Below are positions 1 to 7,969 of a DNA stretch of 33,036 bases, piece after piece. Numbering within the stretch: position 1 is the stretch's first letter; every line of letters begins with the position of its first letter. Under the pieces are notes generated by a model that was given only the letters and a program-made list of their open reading frames with translations, was not told where the DNA came from and did not search any database. The stretch lies in assembly GCA_021820105.1 (NCBI GenBank), contig JAKAED010000024.1, positions 1 through 33,036 of the forward strand, read 5' to 3'. The translations under genes were made by a program, and so were the position numbers. The stretch is from Actinomycetes bacterium (GTDB lineage Bacteria; Actinomycetota; Thermoleophilia; Solirubrobacterales; Solirubrobacteraceae).

Positions 1-429
1 CAGATCGCTGCCGTTGCTGCCCAGATGCTGGGCAACGGCGAGGATCGGAGGCACGTTGTCCCCCGGATGTGAGTAATCCGCGGCGAGAAAGGTGTCGTGG
101 AAGTCGAGTTCACGCACTGCGACCCCGTTTGCCCACGCCGCCCACTCAGCAGAGACTCGATCAGCGACCCCGTAGATCAGAGCGCCGCGCCCGCCACGGG
201 AGGGAGCGTGCGCCAGGGCCTGCGCTCGCGCGGCCACAACGGGCGCGCGATTCAGTGATGCGATCGCCACCGCCGTGTTCTCGATGATGCGGTTGATCAC
301 CATCTCGGCGACCTCCGGCACGGTCTCCGCCGAGCCCGCCGCAAGGACCGCGAGCCGGTGAGCGAGCTGCCGTTCGCGCGGGAGCTGCTCAGCGCTGCTG
401 TGGACTCGGATCCTGAGCGTCTCGCTCAC
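1..429 (-). CDS. prpD: MmgE/PrpD family 2-methylcitrate dehydratase, 5' part only
   Basis: Amino-terminal 143 codons of a leftward gene that leaves the window at base 1. The translation contains ELDFHDTFLAADYSHPGD followed by NVPPILAVAQHLG, and upstream AEMVINRIIENTAVAIASL, which I recognise as the conserved first domain of the MmgE/PrpD family. Members dehydrate 2-methylcitrate in the propionate (methylcitrate) cycle or act on related tricarboxylates in the cytosol. I chose the GTG at 427-429 because GAGGT lies five bases upstream; a second GTG at 430-432 is too close to that ribosome site. It follows the ABC importer operon in the same direction but behind a terminator, so it may have its own promoter or depend on read-through. 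Family assignment is confident; the exact substrate is not settled because the rest of the gene is missing. Confidence 0.88.
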   Translation of the reverse strand, partial: MSETLRIRVHSSAEQLPRERQLAHRLAVLAAGSAETVPEVAEMVINRIIENTAVAIASLNRAPVVAARAQALAHAPSRGGRGALIYGVADRVSAEWAAWANGVAVRELDFHDTFLAADYSHPGDNVPPILAVAQHLGSNGSDL

Positions 430-480
430 CACTCACCTCGTTCAGAACCACGAATGCCAGTCATTCCAACAAAAGCGATT

Positions 481-511
481 GGGGCGAGGCCGGATACCCC
501 GGCCCCGCCCC
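481..511 (-). terminator. Intrinsic terminator after the livK-like gene
   Basis: GGGGCG-A-GGCCGG, loop ATACC, then CCGGCC-C-CGCCCC: a 12-pair stem with one A/C mismatch. Read leftward it is followed by CGCTTTTGTT (about 469-478), a short T-rich tail. It lies 20 bases after the stop of the binding-protein gene and before prpD, so it should end the importer transcript or attenuate read-through into prpD. Confidence 0.7.
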
Positions 512-531
512 AAGAACCTAGAAGGCTGCTA

Positions 532-1803
532 TCAGCCGCCCATGGCGACGACAGACTGCAGCTGCTTCGGCGTCACGATCGAACGCGTGACGTTGTTCAG
601 ACTCGAATCGAACCCGAGCATCTGGAAGCCGCTGAACACGTTGTGATGCTTGTTGAAGTCATCATTTCCTGAAGCGCCCGTGTAGTTGATCTTCTTGCCC
701 TTCTTGATCAGTTTCACGCAGGACGCGTACGTGTAGCACTTGATTCCGGGAGGATTCGAGACCGCGAGGACATCCTTGACCCAGACCTTCGGGTTGGTCG
801 AGTTCGCCTTGGTCATCGCCAGCGAGGCCAGCACGATCGAGTCGTAGCCGTTGAACGTCGTCGGCAGAATGCTCGTGGTGTGGAACACCGCCTTGTAGTC
901 CTTCAGGAAGTGGTTGTAACCAGCTCCCGAGGGCGAGGCGGGCAGGGCGGCGGTCAGCTCTGTGCTCGCCGTCGGTCCAAAGGCCTTGGCGTAGTCACCC
1001 TGCGGGGCGGACTGAAGGTCGTCACCGATCCACGGGATGTTCATGTAACCAAGCTGCTGGCCGTCGGAGAAGAGCGTCGCCGCCGACTGTGAATCCTCAG
1101 AGTCGAAGATCACCTGTGGGTGGCCTGAGAAAGCCTGAGCGAGCTCAGCGCTGTACGACGACTGTCCCGGCACCAGTGTGATGTTGGCGAGGATCTTCCC
1201 GCCCAGTTTCTTGAATGCCTTCTCAAGCGGCGGCACGAACCCCTGGGAGTTCGCCGAGTTGTCGAAGATGAGCGACGCGGTCTTCCAACCGTGCTTGATC
1301 GCGTAATAGGCCATCGCGATGGCCTCGTTAGAGTCCGACGATGAGGTCCGGAAGACGTACTTGTAGTTCATGTTGTCGAGGGTCGTCAGACCACCGATCA
1401 TGAAGTCAGCGACGTTGTTCGGCTGGAACTTGTTGATCACGGCCTCGATCGTCGGTGAGAACGGTCCGACCATGAACGTCGGGTGCTTGAGCATCAGCTT
1501 GCGGAAGGCCGGCAGGGCATCCACGGAGTCAGCTGAGTCGTCAGCGTAGGTGGCAACGAGCTTGTGACCGAGCACACCACCCGCCTTGTTGACCTCATAC
1601 ATGCCGACCTTCACGCCGCTCGTTCCCCACGTTGAAAGCAGGGACTTGGAGCCGGTGAACGGGAACATCCCGCCCACCACGATCGGCGAGCCGCTTGACC
1701 CCTTGGCGGCGGCACCGGCGACACCGGTTGCGCCGGAGGCCACCATCGTTGCCGCGGCGAGCGCTGCACCGATTGCAGCCGAGCGGCGTCTGGTATTGAA
1801 CAT
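532..1803 (-). CDS. livK: ABC importer substrate-binding protein, LIV/HAAT type
   Basis: A 423-residue exported solute-binding protein of the Leu/Ile/Val-binding (Peripla_BP_6) family. It captures the substrate outside the membrane and delivers it to the LivHM permease. Residues about 1-32 form a signal peptide (basic start, Ala-rich core, AGA near the end) with no lipobox cysteine, so it is not an obvious lipoprotein. The mature part begins with PIVVGGMFPFTGS, the usual first beta strand of the family. A CYTYASC pair near the C-terminus may form a disulfide. The ATG at 1801-1803 is preferred over an upstream in-frame start because GGAGGAGGAGG lies just before it. Last gene of the importer operon, 84 bases after livF. 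Specificity cannot be read from sequence; the citrate-type kinase and prpD nearby make a carboxylate as plausible as a branched amino acid. Confidence 0.9.
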   Translation of the reverse strand: MFNTRRRSAAIGAALAAATMVASGATGVAGAAAKGSSGSPIVVGGMFPFTGSKSLLSTWGTSGVKVGMYEVNKAGGVLGHKLVATYADDSADSVDALPAFRKLMLKHPTFMVGPFSPTIEAVINKFQPNNVADFMIGGLTTLDNMNYKYVFRTSSSDSNEAIAMAYYAIKHGWKTASLIFDNSANSQGFVPPLEKAFKKLGGKILANITLVPGQSSYSAELAQAFSGHPQVIFDSEDSQSAATLFSDGQQLGYMNIPWIGDDLQSAPQGDYAKAFGPTASTELTAALPASPSGAGYNHFLKDYKAVFHTTSILPTTFNGYDSIVLASLAMTKANSTNPKVWVKDVLAVSNPPGIKCYTYASCVKLIKKGKKINYTGASGNDDFNKHHNVFSGFQMLGFDSSLNNVTRSIVTPKQLQSVVAMGG

Positions 1804-1887
1804 CAACTTCCTCCTCCTCCTTCTCAATGTTTCTGAACAGGAACTGCTTTGAACCAACTGCGTCTGACCGTTTCTATGGCATCCCCC

Positions 1888-2610
1888 TCAGGCGGGTTGG
1901 TCCGCGACTGACCTGCCCAGGAAAATCGATGGCAGGTCAAGCGCGGCGATCTCCTCGGCCGGACCGTGAACATGACTGCGGCCGGCCACGAAGATGTGCA
2001 CGTAATTGGAGTGCTTGAGCGCTCGCTCGACGTTCTGCTCGACCACGAGCGCCGCCGTGTCCAATTGCGAGATTCGCTCGATCTGCTCCCAGACCACGCT
2101 CGTATAAGCCGGCGAGAGACCGGCCGTGGGCTCGTCCAGGACGATCACAGTGGGTTTTGCCATCAGCGCCCTGGCAATCGCAAGCAGATTCTGCTGGCCA
2201 CCGGAGAGGAATCCCGCCTTTTTGTCCTTCGCCTTGGCCAGATCCGGGAAGATCTGGAAGAGCTCATCGATCCGTTCGCTCGGATCCGCCTTTGAGACGA
2301 AGCCCCCGACCTCAAGGTTCTCGCGGACGCTCATCCGCTTGAAGACGTTGTCATTCTGCGGCACGTAGACCAGACCGCGACGCGGAATCTCATGCCCGGG
2401 CAGCTTTGTGGTCTCCGTGTCGCCGACGAAGATCCTGCCGGACATCGGCTTGAGGATGCCGACCAGCGTCTTTGCGAAGGTCGACTTTCCGGCCCCGTTC
2501 GGCCCGATGATCGTCGTCACCGAACGCAGTTCGGCGGTCACGCTGATGTCGTGGATGATCGGGGACCGCCCGTATCCGGCCGTGACGGCCTCAGTGCGCA
2601 GCGCCGGCAT
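1888..2610 (-). CDS. livF: Branched-chain-type ABC transporter ATPase LivF
   Basis: A 240-residue cytoplasmic ATPase subunit that powers the LivHM permease as a heterodimer with LivG. Walker A GPNGAGKST (about residues 37-45), signature LSGGQQNLLAIARAL and Walker B VIVLDEPTAGLSP are all intact, followed by the H-loop region with VVEQNVERAL, typical of LivF rather than LivG. Its ATG lies inside the end of livG (20-base overlap), so the two are probably translationally coupled. Length is normal for the family. Confidence 0.93.
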   Translation of the reverse strand: MPALRTEAVTAGYGRSPIIHDISVTAELRSVTTIIGPNGAGKSTFAKTLVGILKPMSGRIFVGDTETTKLPGHEIPRRGLVYVPQNDNVFKRMSVRENLEVGGFVSKADPSERIDELFQIFPDLAKAKDKKAGFLSGGQQNLLAIARALMAKPTVIVLDEPTAGLSPAYTSVVWEQIERISQLDTAALVVEQNVERALKHSNYVHIFVAGRSHVHGPAEEIAALDLPSIFLGRSVADQPA

Positions 2611-3412
2611 TGATCACCTCTCCCAGATAGGCACTGACAACTGCAGTGTTAGAGCGAAGCTCGCTCATGCTTCCCGTCGCGAGCGTGCGGCCCTCGGCAA
2701 GGACCACAACGTGGTCACAGATCTTCTCGACGATCCCGAGGTTGTGCTCGATCATCATCACTGTCACGCCGCTGCGCTTGAGGTCGAGGATGTATTCACC
2801 GATCACCTCGATCAGTGCAGGGTTGACGCCGGCCATCGGCTCGTCCAGCAAGAGCAGCTTCGGAGAGGCCATCACCGCACGCGCGATCTCAAGCAGCTTC
2901 TTCTGTCCCCCGGACAGCTCGCGTGCACGGGTGTCTCTGTGTCGGTAGAGGCGGTACACCTCCAGAAGCTCCAGGGCTCGCTCGGCATTCTCCCGCTCCT
3001 GGCGACGAACCAGGCCCGGACGGAAAAGAACGTTGACCAGCGAGTCGCCGGCCTGAACCGCTGGTGCGGCCAGCAGGTTCTCAAGCACCGTCAGACCGCC
3101 GAGCTCCCGCGATAGCTGGAAGGTCCGCAGCAGCCCCTGTCGCGCGATTTTGTACGCCGGCCAATTGGTGATCTCCGTATCGCCGAGGAACACACGACCG
3201 GAGTCCGAGCTCATCGCACCAGAGAGGATGTTGACCACGGTCGTCTTGCCGGCGCCGTTGGGACCGATCAGAGCCGTGATCTTGCCCTCTGGCACCTCAA
3301 AGGCGGCGCCATTAACCGCGTGGACACCCTGAAAGGCCTTGGTGAGCCCCTCGCAGCGAAGCGCATCCACCGTGAGCGGCGGAGAGCCCGCCGTTGCGTT
3401 GGCGGCGCTCAC
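2591..3412 (-). CDS. livG: Branched-chain-type ABC transporter ATPase LivG
   Basis: A 273-residue ATPase subunit of the same importer. Walker A GPNGAGKTT, signature LSGGQKKLLEIARAV and Walker B LLLLDEPMAGVNP are intact, and MMIEHNLGIVEKICDHVVVL is the LivG-type switch/H-loop segment. It carries the longer insert between Q-loop and signature (the FRPGLVRRQERENAERAL stretch) that separates LivG from LivF. It overlaps the upstream livM by four bases (ATGA-type junction) and the downstream livF by 20, so livM-livG-livF are tightly coupled. The first 13 residues are low-complexity and the true start could be slightly later. Confidence 0.93.
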   Translation of the reverse strand: MSAANATAGSPPLTVDALRCEGLTKAFQGVHAVNGAAFEVPEGKITALIGPNGAGKTTVVNILSGAMSSDSGRVFLGDTEITNWPAYKIARQGLLRTFQLSRELGGLTVLENLLAAPAVQAGDSLVNVLFRPGLVRRQERENAERALELLEVYRLYRHRDTRARELSGGQKKLLEIARAVMASPKLLLLDEPMAGVNPALIEVIGEYILDLKRSGVTVMMIEHNLGIVEKICDHVVVLAEGRTLATGSMSELRSNTAVVSAYLGEVINAGAAH

Positions 3413-4443
3413 TTCGCACCCTCTGTCGCAGCGGCCACCGGCGCGCCCAGAACCTCGGCCGAGCCCAACTCCCGTGCGTCTATCTCAGGTCTGTCAGGCA
3501 CTCCGAAGGTGACAGCCCGCCGCACCCGTTCGGGGACGATACCCTGCGGCCGGGTCCAGAGCATGACCATCAGGACGATGCCGACGAGGGCAGAGTCGAT
3601 GTATTCGATCAGGCCCGGATGGCCGGGAATCTCGGGAAGGAAAGCCGGAAGGTGGATCAGCAGCGTCTCAACGAGCAGCGCCCCGACAAACATTCCGATG
3701 TTGTTCCCGGCGCCGCCGACGATCAGCACCGCGAAGACCACAAACGTCTCGCCAGGCAACCAGGCTGTGGGGTTGAACGAACCACCGAACTGGATCAGCA
3801 GGCCACCGCCGATGCCGGCATAGAAGGACCCGATCAGCATCGACTTCAGCTGCATCCGGAAGACGTCCTTACCGAGCGCTCCGGCGACGGTGCTGTCATC
3901 GCGAATTGCACGCAGGCTGCGTCCCAGCGGCGCATTGGTGACCCGTGCCATCACGAACCAGAGGATCAGCGCCACCACACCCGTGACGCACGCAAACACA
4001 ACTATGAACGAGTTCACGTTCAGGCCAAGAGCCTTGGTGAGCGGCGCCGGAACGTTGTAGAGCCCGTCAGCGCCATTGAACAGCGGCACAAAGTTGTTGC
4101 AGAAGTCATAGAGCACGAGGGACAACGAGATCAGCACGATCGCGAGGTAGTCCGTGCGCAGACGCCTGAGCGTGATGAGGGCAACGATCACGGCCATCGC
4201 CATCGCTGAGAGGCCTCCAAAGAGCGTGTTCAGCGGGAAAGGAAGGCCGAGTCCGAGGATGTAGTGCTGCCCCGTGATGTTGGAGGGCATCCCTGCAACG
4301 CCGGTCATGTAGGCGCCGACCGCCACGAATCCGATGTAGGCGAAGTTCAGGATCCCGGTGGCGCCGTACTGGATGTTCAGCCCCATCGCGAGGATGAAGT
4401 AATCGAACAGGAAAAAGACGAGCGTGAAGACGTAGTAGAGCAT
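3409..4443 (-). CDS. livM: Branched-chain-type ABC transporter permease LivM
   Basis: A 344-residue integral membrane permease subunit. Multiple hydrophobic segments run from residue 1 to about 300, with the family signature QYGATGILNFAYIGFVAVGAY near residues 25-45 and the cytoplasmic coupling segment GRSLRAIRDDSTVAGALG near 175-190. The last 35 residues (after RPQGI) form a hydrophilic, Ala/Glu-rich tail. It pairs with LivH to form the translocation channel. The ATG starts six bases after the livH stop, and the gene overlaps livG by four bases. Confidence 0.92.
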   Translation of the reverse strand: MLYYVFTLVFFLFDYFILAMGLNIQYGATGILNFAYIGFVAVGAYMTGVAGMPSNITGQHYILGLGLPFPLNTLFGGLSAMAMAVIVALITLRRLRTDYLAIVLISLSLVLYDFCNNFVPLFNGADGLYNVPAPLTKALGLNVNSFIVVFACVTGVVALILWFVMARVTNAPLGRSLRAIRDDSTVAGALGKDVFRMQLKSMLIGSFYAGIGGGLLIQFGGSFNPTAWLPGETFVVFAVLIVGGAGNNIGMFVGALLVETLLIHLPAFLPEIPGHPGLIEYIDSALVGIVLMVMLWTRPQGIVPERVRRAVTFGVPDRPEIDARELGSAEVLGAPVAAATEGAK

Positions 4444-4449
4444 TGGACG

Positions 4450-5328
4450 TCAGGCTGTTCCTGGGCGCGCGATGAGCCCGTTAGGCCGGATGAGTAGGGT
4501 GATGATCAGCGCGATGAACGCGATGTCGAGCTTGTAGGCCGGGTCAATGAAGGCGGCCGAGATCTCGGTAGCGAGGCCGATGATGATCGCGCCGCCCATG
4601 GCCCCGTAGATGCTTCCGATCCCTCCGAGAATGACGGCGGCGAAGATGACGAACAGGAAGAGTTCTCCGGAGGCCGGGGTGAGATTGCCCTCGCTGATGC
4701 CGAGCACCGTCCCCGCAAGGCCGGCCATTGAACCCGACAGGAACCAGGTCAACGTTGTGATCCGCTTCGTATCGATGCCGCTGGTCATGGCGAGCGTCGT
4801 GTTGTCTGACATGGCTCGCATCGACTTCCCCAGCCGTGTGCGCTGCAGTACCAGGTGGATCGATCCGATCATCAGGGCCGCGATGCCGATCACAACCAGC
4901 TGTGTGACGGTCAGACGCAGCGGACCGATGCTCAAGGCCGAGGCGATCGGCATCGAGTAGAACCGCACGTCAGCGCCCCAGATCGAGTAGATCAGGTTGA
5001 GCATGACGAGAGACAGGCCGAACGTGACGATGAGGACGTAGTGGGTGGTCTGAAAGCGTCTGGCGAACGGACCCAGGAGGTACCGGTTGACAATCACCGC
5101 AAAGGCCCCCACGAGGAGCGAGCCGATGACCATCGCTATCCAGATGTTGAAGTGCAGCACCTGGTTGTTGAAGACGTACGTGAAGAAGGCGCCCAGCGCC
5201 ATGAAGTCGCCGTAGGCGAAGTTCACGTAGTTGGTGATGCCGAACTGCAGGCTGAGGCCGATGGAGGCGATTGAAAGCACCGAGGCCGTGACCAGCCCGA
5301 AGCCGACTGAAAGCCAGAAGAGCGACAT
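4450..5328 (-). CDS. livH: Branched-chain-type ABC transporter permease LivH
   Basis: A 292-residue membrane permease subunit, first gene of the importer operon. The signature SLQFGITNYVNFAYGDFMALGAF (residues about 27-49) and the coupling-loop segment GKSMRAMSDNTTLAMTSGI (about 168-186) identify LivH. About eight hydrophobic segments are visible. The ATG at 5326-5328 has GGAGG seven bases upstream. It is transcribed divergently from the CitA-type kinase gene across a 290-base spacer, which is the classical layout for a transporter controlled by a neighbouring two-component system. Confidence 0.93.
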   Translation of the reverse strand: MSLFWLSVGFGLVTASVLSIASIGLSLQFGITNYVNFAYGDFMALGAFFTYVFNNQVLHFNIWIAMVIGSLLVGAFAVIVNRYLLGPFARRFQTTHYVLIVTFGLSLVMLNLIYSIWGADVRFYSMPIASALSIGPLRLTVTQLVVIGIAALMIGSIHLVLQRTRLGKSMRAMSDNTTLAMTSGIDTKRITTLTWFLSGSMAGLAGTVLGISEGNLTPASGELFLFVIFAAVILGGIGSIYGAMGGAIIIGLATEISAAFIDPAYKLDIAFIALIITLLIRPNGLIARPGTA

Positions 5329-5618
5329 CAGCGCGCCTCCCCATCTCTGTGTGCGGCGTGTCCTCCCGGGACGGCGCGCGGTGAAACGTTCTTGGCCGGC
5401 TCAAGGTTGAACCGTGCGTGTGCGCCGCCGCGCAGGCGCACGGACGTGCTGCTGCGACGCGACGTGCGCGTTCTTCTCTCCTCCATGGCGGGAATCTTCG
5501 GCCACCTCGACGTGTCTGTCGAGATTGCGGCGCTAAGTCGTGGTTTGCTGCATTTAGTGACGCTTTTGCGCATTTTCTGCATGCCCAAAGGCCGGCAAAA
5601 GGGATTACCTTCCGTCCC
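5329..5618. promoter_or_regulatory. Divergent control region between importer operon and two-component system
   Basis: This 290-base spacer has no convincing gene. Most of it is GC-rich, but bases about 5541-5590 are conspicuously A/T-rich. They contain two similar elements in the same orientation 20 bases apart, CATTTAGTG (5551-5559) and CATTTTCTG (5571-5579), and two TGCAT words (5549 and 5578). CitB/DcuR-type regulators bind A/T-rich sites in such divergent spacers, so this is a candidate operator. I could not find a convincing -35/-10 pair for either direction. Confidence 0.45.
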
Positions 5619-7253
5619 GTGCGATCACTAGCAGCACGCGCCGGGGCACTGCGCCTCTCAACGCAGGTGGCAATTGTCCAGCTGGTAATCACGACGCTGA
5701 TAGTCATCAGCGGCATCGGTATCTCGGTGGTGCGCGCGCGGCACAACCTCGACTCCCGTGCGGAGCACCAATCGCTGGCCATTGCACACTCGGTCGCGGC
5801 GATGCCGGCGATCGTGGACGCCTTTGGCAAGCCTCATCCGGCACGCATCATCAATCCGCTGGCTGAACGCATCCGGCGCTCAACGGGCGCCTCATTCATC
5901 GTGGTGGCCAACCGCAAGGGCATCCGCTACTCCCATCCAAATCCGGCTGAGATCGGCAAGTCGCTGCTGCACGACCCTGGGGAACCGGTGACCTCGGTGC
6001 TCGCCGGCAAGACGCAGGTGGCGGTCCAGACGGGCTCGCTGGGCCGGTCTGCGCGCGCAAAGATCCCGCTGCGCAACGCGCACGGTCGGATCATCGGCCT
6101 GGTTTCAGTCGGTGTCCTGGAGACAGCGCTCGGCTCCGAGTTGGCAGGCGAGTTGCCCAGTATCCTCACGCCCTCGTTGATCGCCATGCTCCTGGGCAGC
6201 CTGGCGGTGGCGCTCTTCGCGCGCCAGCTTCGACGCCAGACCTTTGGGCTGGAGATCCGCGAACTCGCCATGCTGGTGGAACAGCGCGAGGCAATGCTTC
6301 ACGGTGTACGCGAGGGTGCCATCACGCTTGACTCAGGTGGACATGTGACGCTGCTCAACGATGAGGCAAAGCGACTGCTTGACCTGGACGACTCGCTGCT
6401 GGGTCGGCCACTGGCCGAGGCTGTCCCGGATGGTCGAGTACGCGAAGTGCTGACCGGCGAGGTTGCCGGCTCAGATCAGGTGATCCTCACCAACGACCGT
6501 GTCCTGGTGGCCAACCACACGCCGGTCGCACTACATGGACGACCAATCGGCGCTGTGGTCACGCTGCGAGACAGGACGGAGCTCGATGCTCTGCTGGGCG
6601 AGCTGACCGAGGCACGCGACCTGGCGGAGGCGCTCCGAGCACAGGAACACGACTTCCAACACCGTCTGCATGTGGTCAGCGGCCTGATCGAGCTCGGCCG
6701 CTATGACGACGCCGTTCATGAGATAAATCGTGTGTCGCTCATGCACCAGGAGCTCGCAGGCTCGCTGGTCAGCGGCACGAACGACCCGACCCTTGCCGCG
6801 CTCCTGCTCGGGAAAGCATCGGTAGCGAGCGAACGCGGAGTGAAGCTCGCGGTGTCCGCCTTTGAGGACGTCTCGGATCGGCTTGAGGACGTCAATGGTC
6901 TCGCCGCGATGCTCGGAAACCTGATCGACAACGCGATTGACTCCGCTTCGCATGCCGAAAGCGGCGGGCGGGTGGACATCTCCCTGACCGTTGAGGAGGA
7001 CCGACTGGTCCTGCGAGTCCACGATTCGGGAGAGGGCATCAATCCAGCGCTGACCGAGGAGATCTTCCGCGACGGCTACACGACCAAGGTAGCCCGGCAG
7101 GGGAGCCGCCGCCGCGGTCTGGGTCTGGCGCTGGTCAGCCAGGAGGTGCGTCGGCGGGGCGGTGAACTGAGCGTCGAGAATGCCGGCGGCGCCCTGTTCA
7201 CGGTGCGCATCCCGCTGGCCAAAGAGAACGACCTGGAGGCGACCCAATCATGA
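5619..7253 (+). CDS. Sensor histidine kinase, CitA/DcuS family
   Basis: A 544-residue membrane sensor kinase. Order: helix about 17-38; extracytoplasmic PAS/Cache-like sensor about 39-183 containing KGIRYSHPNPAEIGKSL (100-116), which matches the carboxylate-pocket motif of CitA/DcuS; helix about 184-203; cytoplasmic PAS about 220-320; DHp with EHDFQHRLHVVSGLIELG (343-360), where H344 is the likely phosphorylated histidine; HATPase with NLIDNAIDSA (434-443), DSGEGI and GLGLAL. The GTG at 5619 is chosen because the first helix then starts normally and the length equals that of DcuS/CitA; an open frame extends to 5418 but adds an unlikely basic tail. It overlaps its response regulator by four bases. 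Ligand is inferred to be a di- or tricarboxylate. Confidence 0.9.
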   Translation: MRSLAARAGALRLSTQVAIVQLVITTLIVISGIGISVVRARHNLDSRAEHQSLAIAHSVAAMPAIVDAFGKPHPARIINPLAERIRRSTGASFIVVANRKGIRYSHPNPAEIGKSLLHDPGEPVTSVLAGKTQVAVQTGSLGRSARAKIPLRNAHGRIIGLVSVGVLETALGSELAGELPSILTPSLIAMLLGSLAVALFARQLRRQTFGLEIRELAMLVEQREAMLHGVREGAITLDSGGHVTLLNDEAKRLLDLDDSLLGRPLAEAVPDGRVREVLTGEVAGSDQVILTNDRVLVANHTPVALHGRPIGAVVTLRDRTELDALLGELTEARDLAEALRAQEHDFQHRLHVVSGLIELGRYDDAVHEINRVSLMHQELAGSLVSGTNDPTLAALLLGKASVASERGVKLAVSAFEDVSDRLEDVNGLAAMLGNLIDNAIDSASHAESGGRVDISLTVEEDRLVLRVHDSGEGINPALTEEIFRDGYTTKVARQGSRRRGLGLALVSQEVRRRGGELSVENAGGALFTVRIPLAKENDLEATQS

Positions 7254-7957
7254 TCAGGACGCTGGTGGTGGACGACGATTTCATGGCGGCATCGGTCCAC
7301 CGCCAGTTCACCGCTCGCGTCCCCGGCTTTGAAGTCGTGGGTGAGGCGACCAGTGGAGCCGAGGCACTGCGTCTGATCGCGCAGCTGAAACCCGACCTGG
7401 TGCTGCTCGACATCTATCTGCCGGACCTGAGCGGGCTGGAGGTTCTGCGACGCGTGCGCGCCAGCAGAGAGGCCCACGTCGATGTCATCGCGATCACCTC
7501 GGCCAAGGAGGTCAATGTCTTGCGAGACGCGATGCATCTTGGCGTCGTCCACTACATAGTCAAGCCGTTCACGTTCACGATGCTCAGCGAGCGCCTGCAG
7601 AGCTACGCAACGGTCAAGCAGCGCCTGGATGGGCTCGACCAAGCCGAGCAGGCAGAGATCGACCGGCTCTTCAGCGTGCTCAGGAGCCACCACAGCGCCG
7701 AAACCCTGCCCAAGGGGATATCGGCGCCGACGCTTGCGCACGTGATTGCCATCCTGCGCGAGCACGACGAGGGAATGTCGTCGGCGGAGCTCGCGACCAT
7801 GACAGACCTCAGCCAGGGCGTGGCGCGGCGCTACATGAAATTCCTGGTCGACTCCGGCATGGTGACGTTGGCGCTTCGCTACGCGACGGTGGGTCGCCCC
7901 GAGCACATCTACAGGTGGGTGGTCGGAGCAGCAACTGAATCTCGCGAGCTGCCCTGA
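7250..7957 (+). CDS. Response regulator, CitB/DcuR family
   Basis: A 235-residue transcription factor partner of the upstream kinase. The receiver domain shows acidic DDD at 8-10, phosphoacceptor D54 in LLDIYLPDLSG, and the conserved Lys in YIVKPF (about residue 105). A linker follows, then a C-terminal winged-helix-type HTH (about 155-225, with SSAELATMTDLSQGVARRYMK) as in CitB, DcuR and DpiA. ATGA overlap with the kinase gene indicates coupled translation. Likely target: the AT-rich stretch at 5541-5590 and hence the divergent importer operon; that is inference from layout. The stop lies 12 bases from the convergent next gene. Confidence 0.91.
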   Translation: MIRTLVVDDDFMAASVHRQFTARVPGFEVVGEATSGAEALRLIAQLKPDLVLLDIYLPDLSGLEVLRRVRASREAHVDVIAITSAKEVNVLRDAMHLGVVHYIVKPFTFTMLSERLQSYATVKQRLDGLDQAEQAEIDRLFSVLRSHHSAETLPKGISAPTLAHVIAILREHDEGMSSAELATMTDLSQGVARRYMKFLVDSGMVTLALRYATVGRPEHIYRWVVGAATESRELP

Positions 7958-7969
7958 GCCAGCCGTCGC

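Noticed and set aside
2408..3115. 235-codon plus-strand frame inside livF/livG
   Set aside because: Shadow frame; the minus strand has intact Walker A, signature and Walker B motifs.
5418..5618. Extension of the histidine kinase start to 5418
   Set aside because: The extra 67 residues are Arg/Ala-rich without hydrophobic or conserved character and would fill the divergent control region; the GTG at 5619 gives the family-typical length.
4970..5830. 286-codon open frame on the minus strand across livH and the kinase gene
   Set aside because: It overlaps two well-supported genes on both sides of the control region and has no domain.
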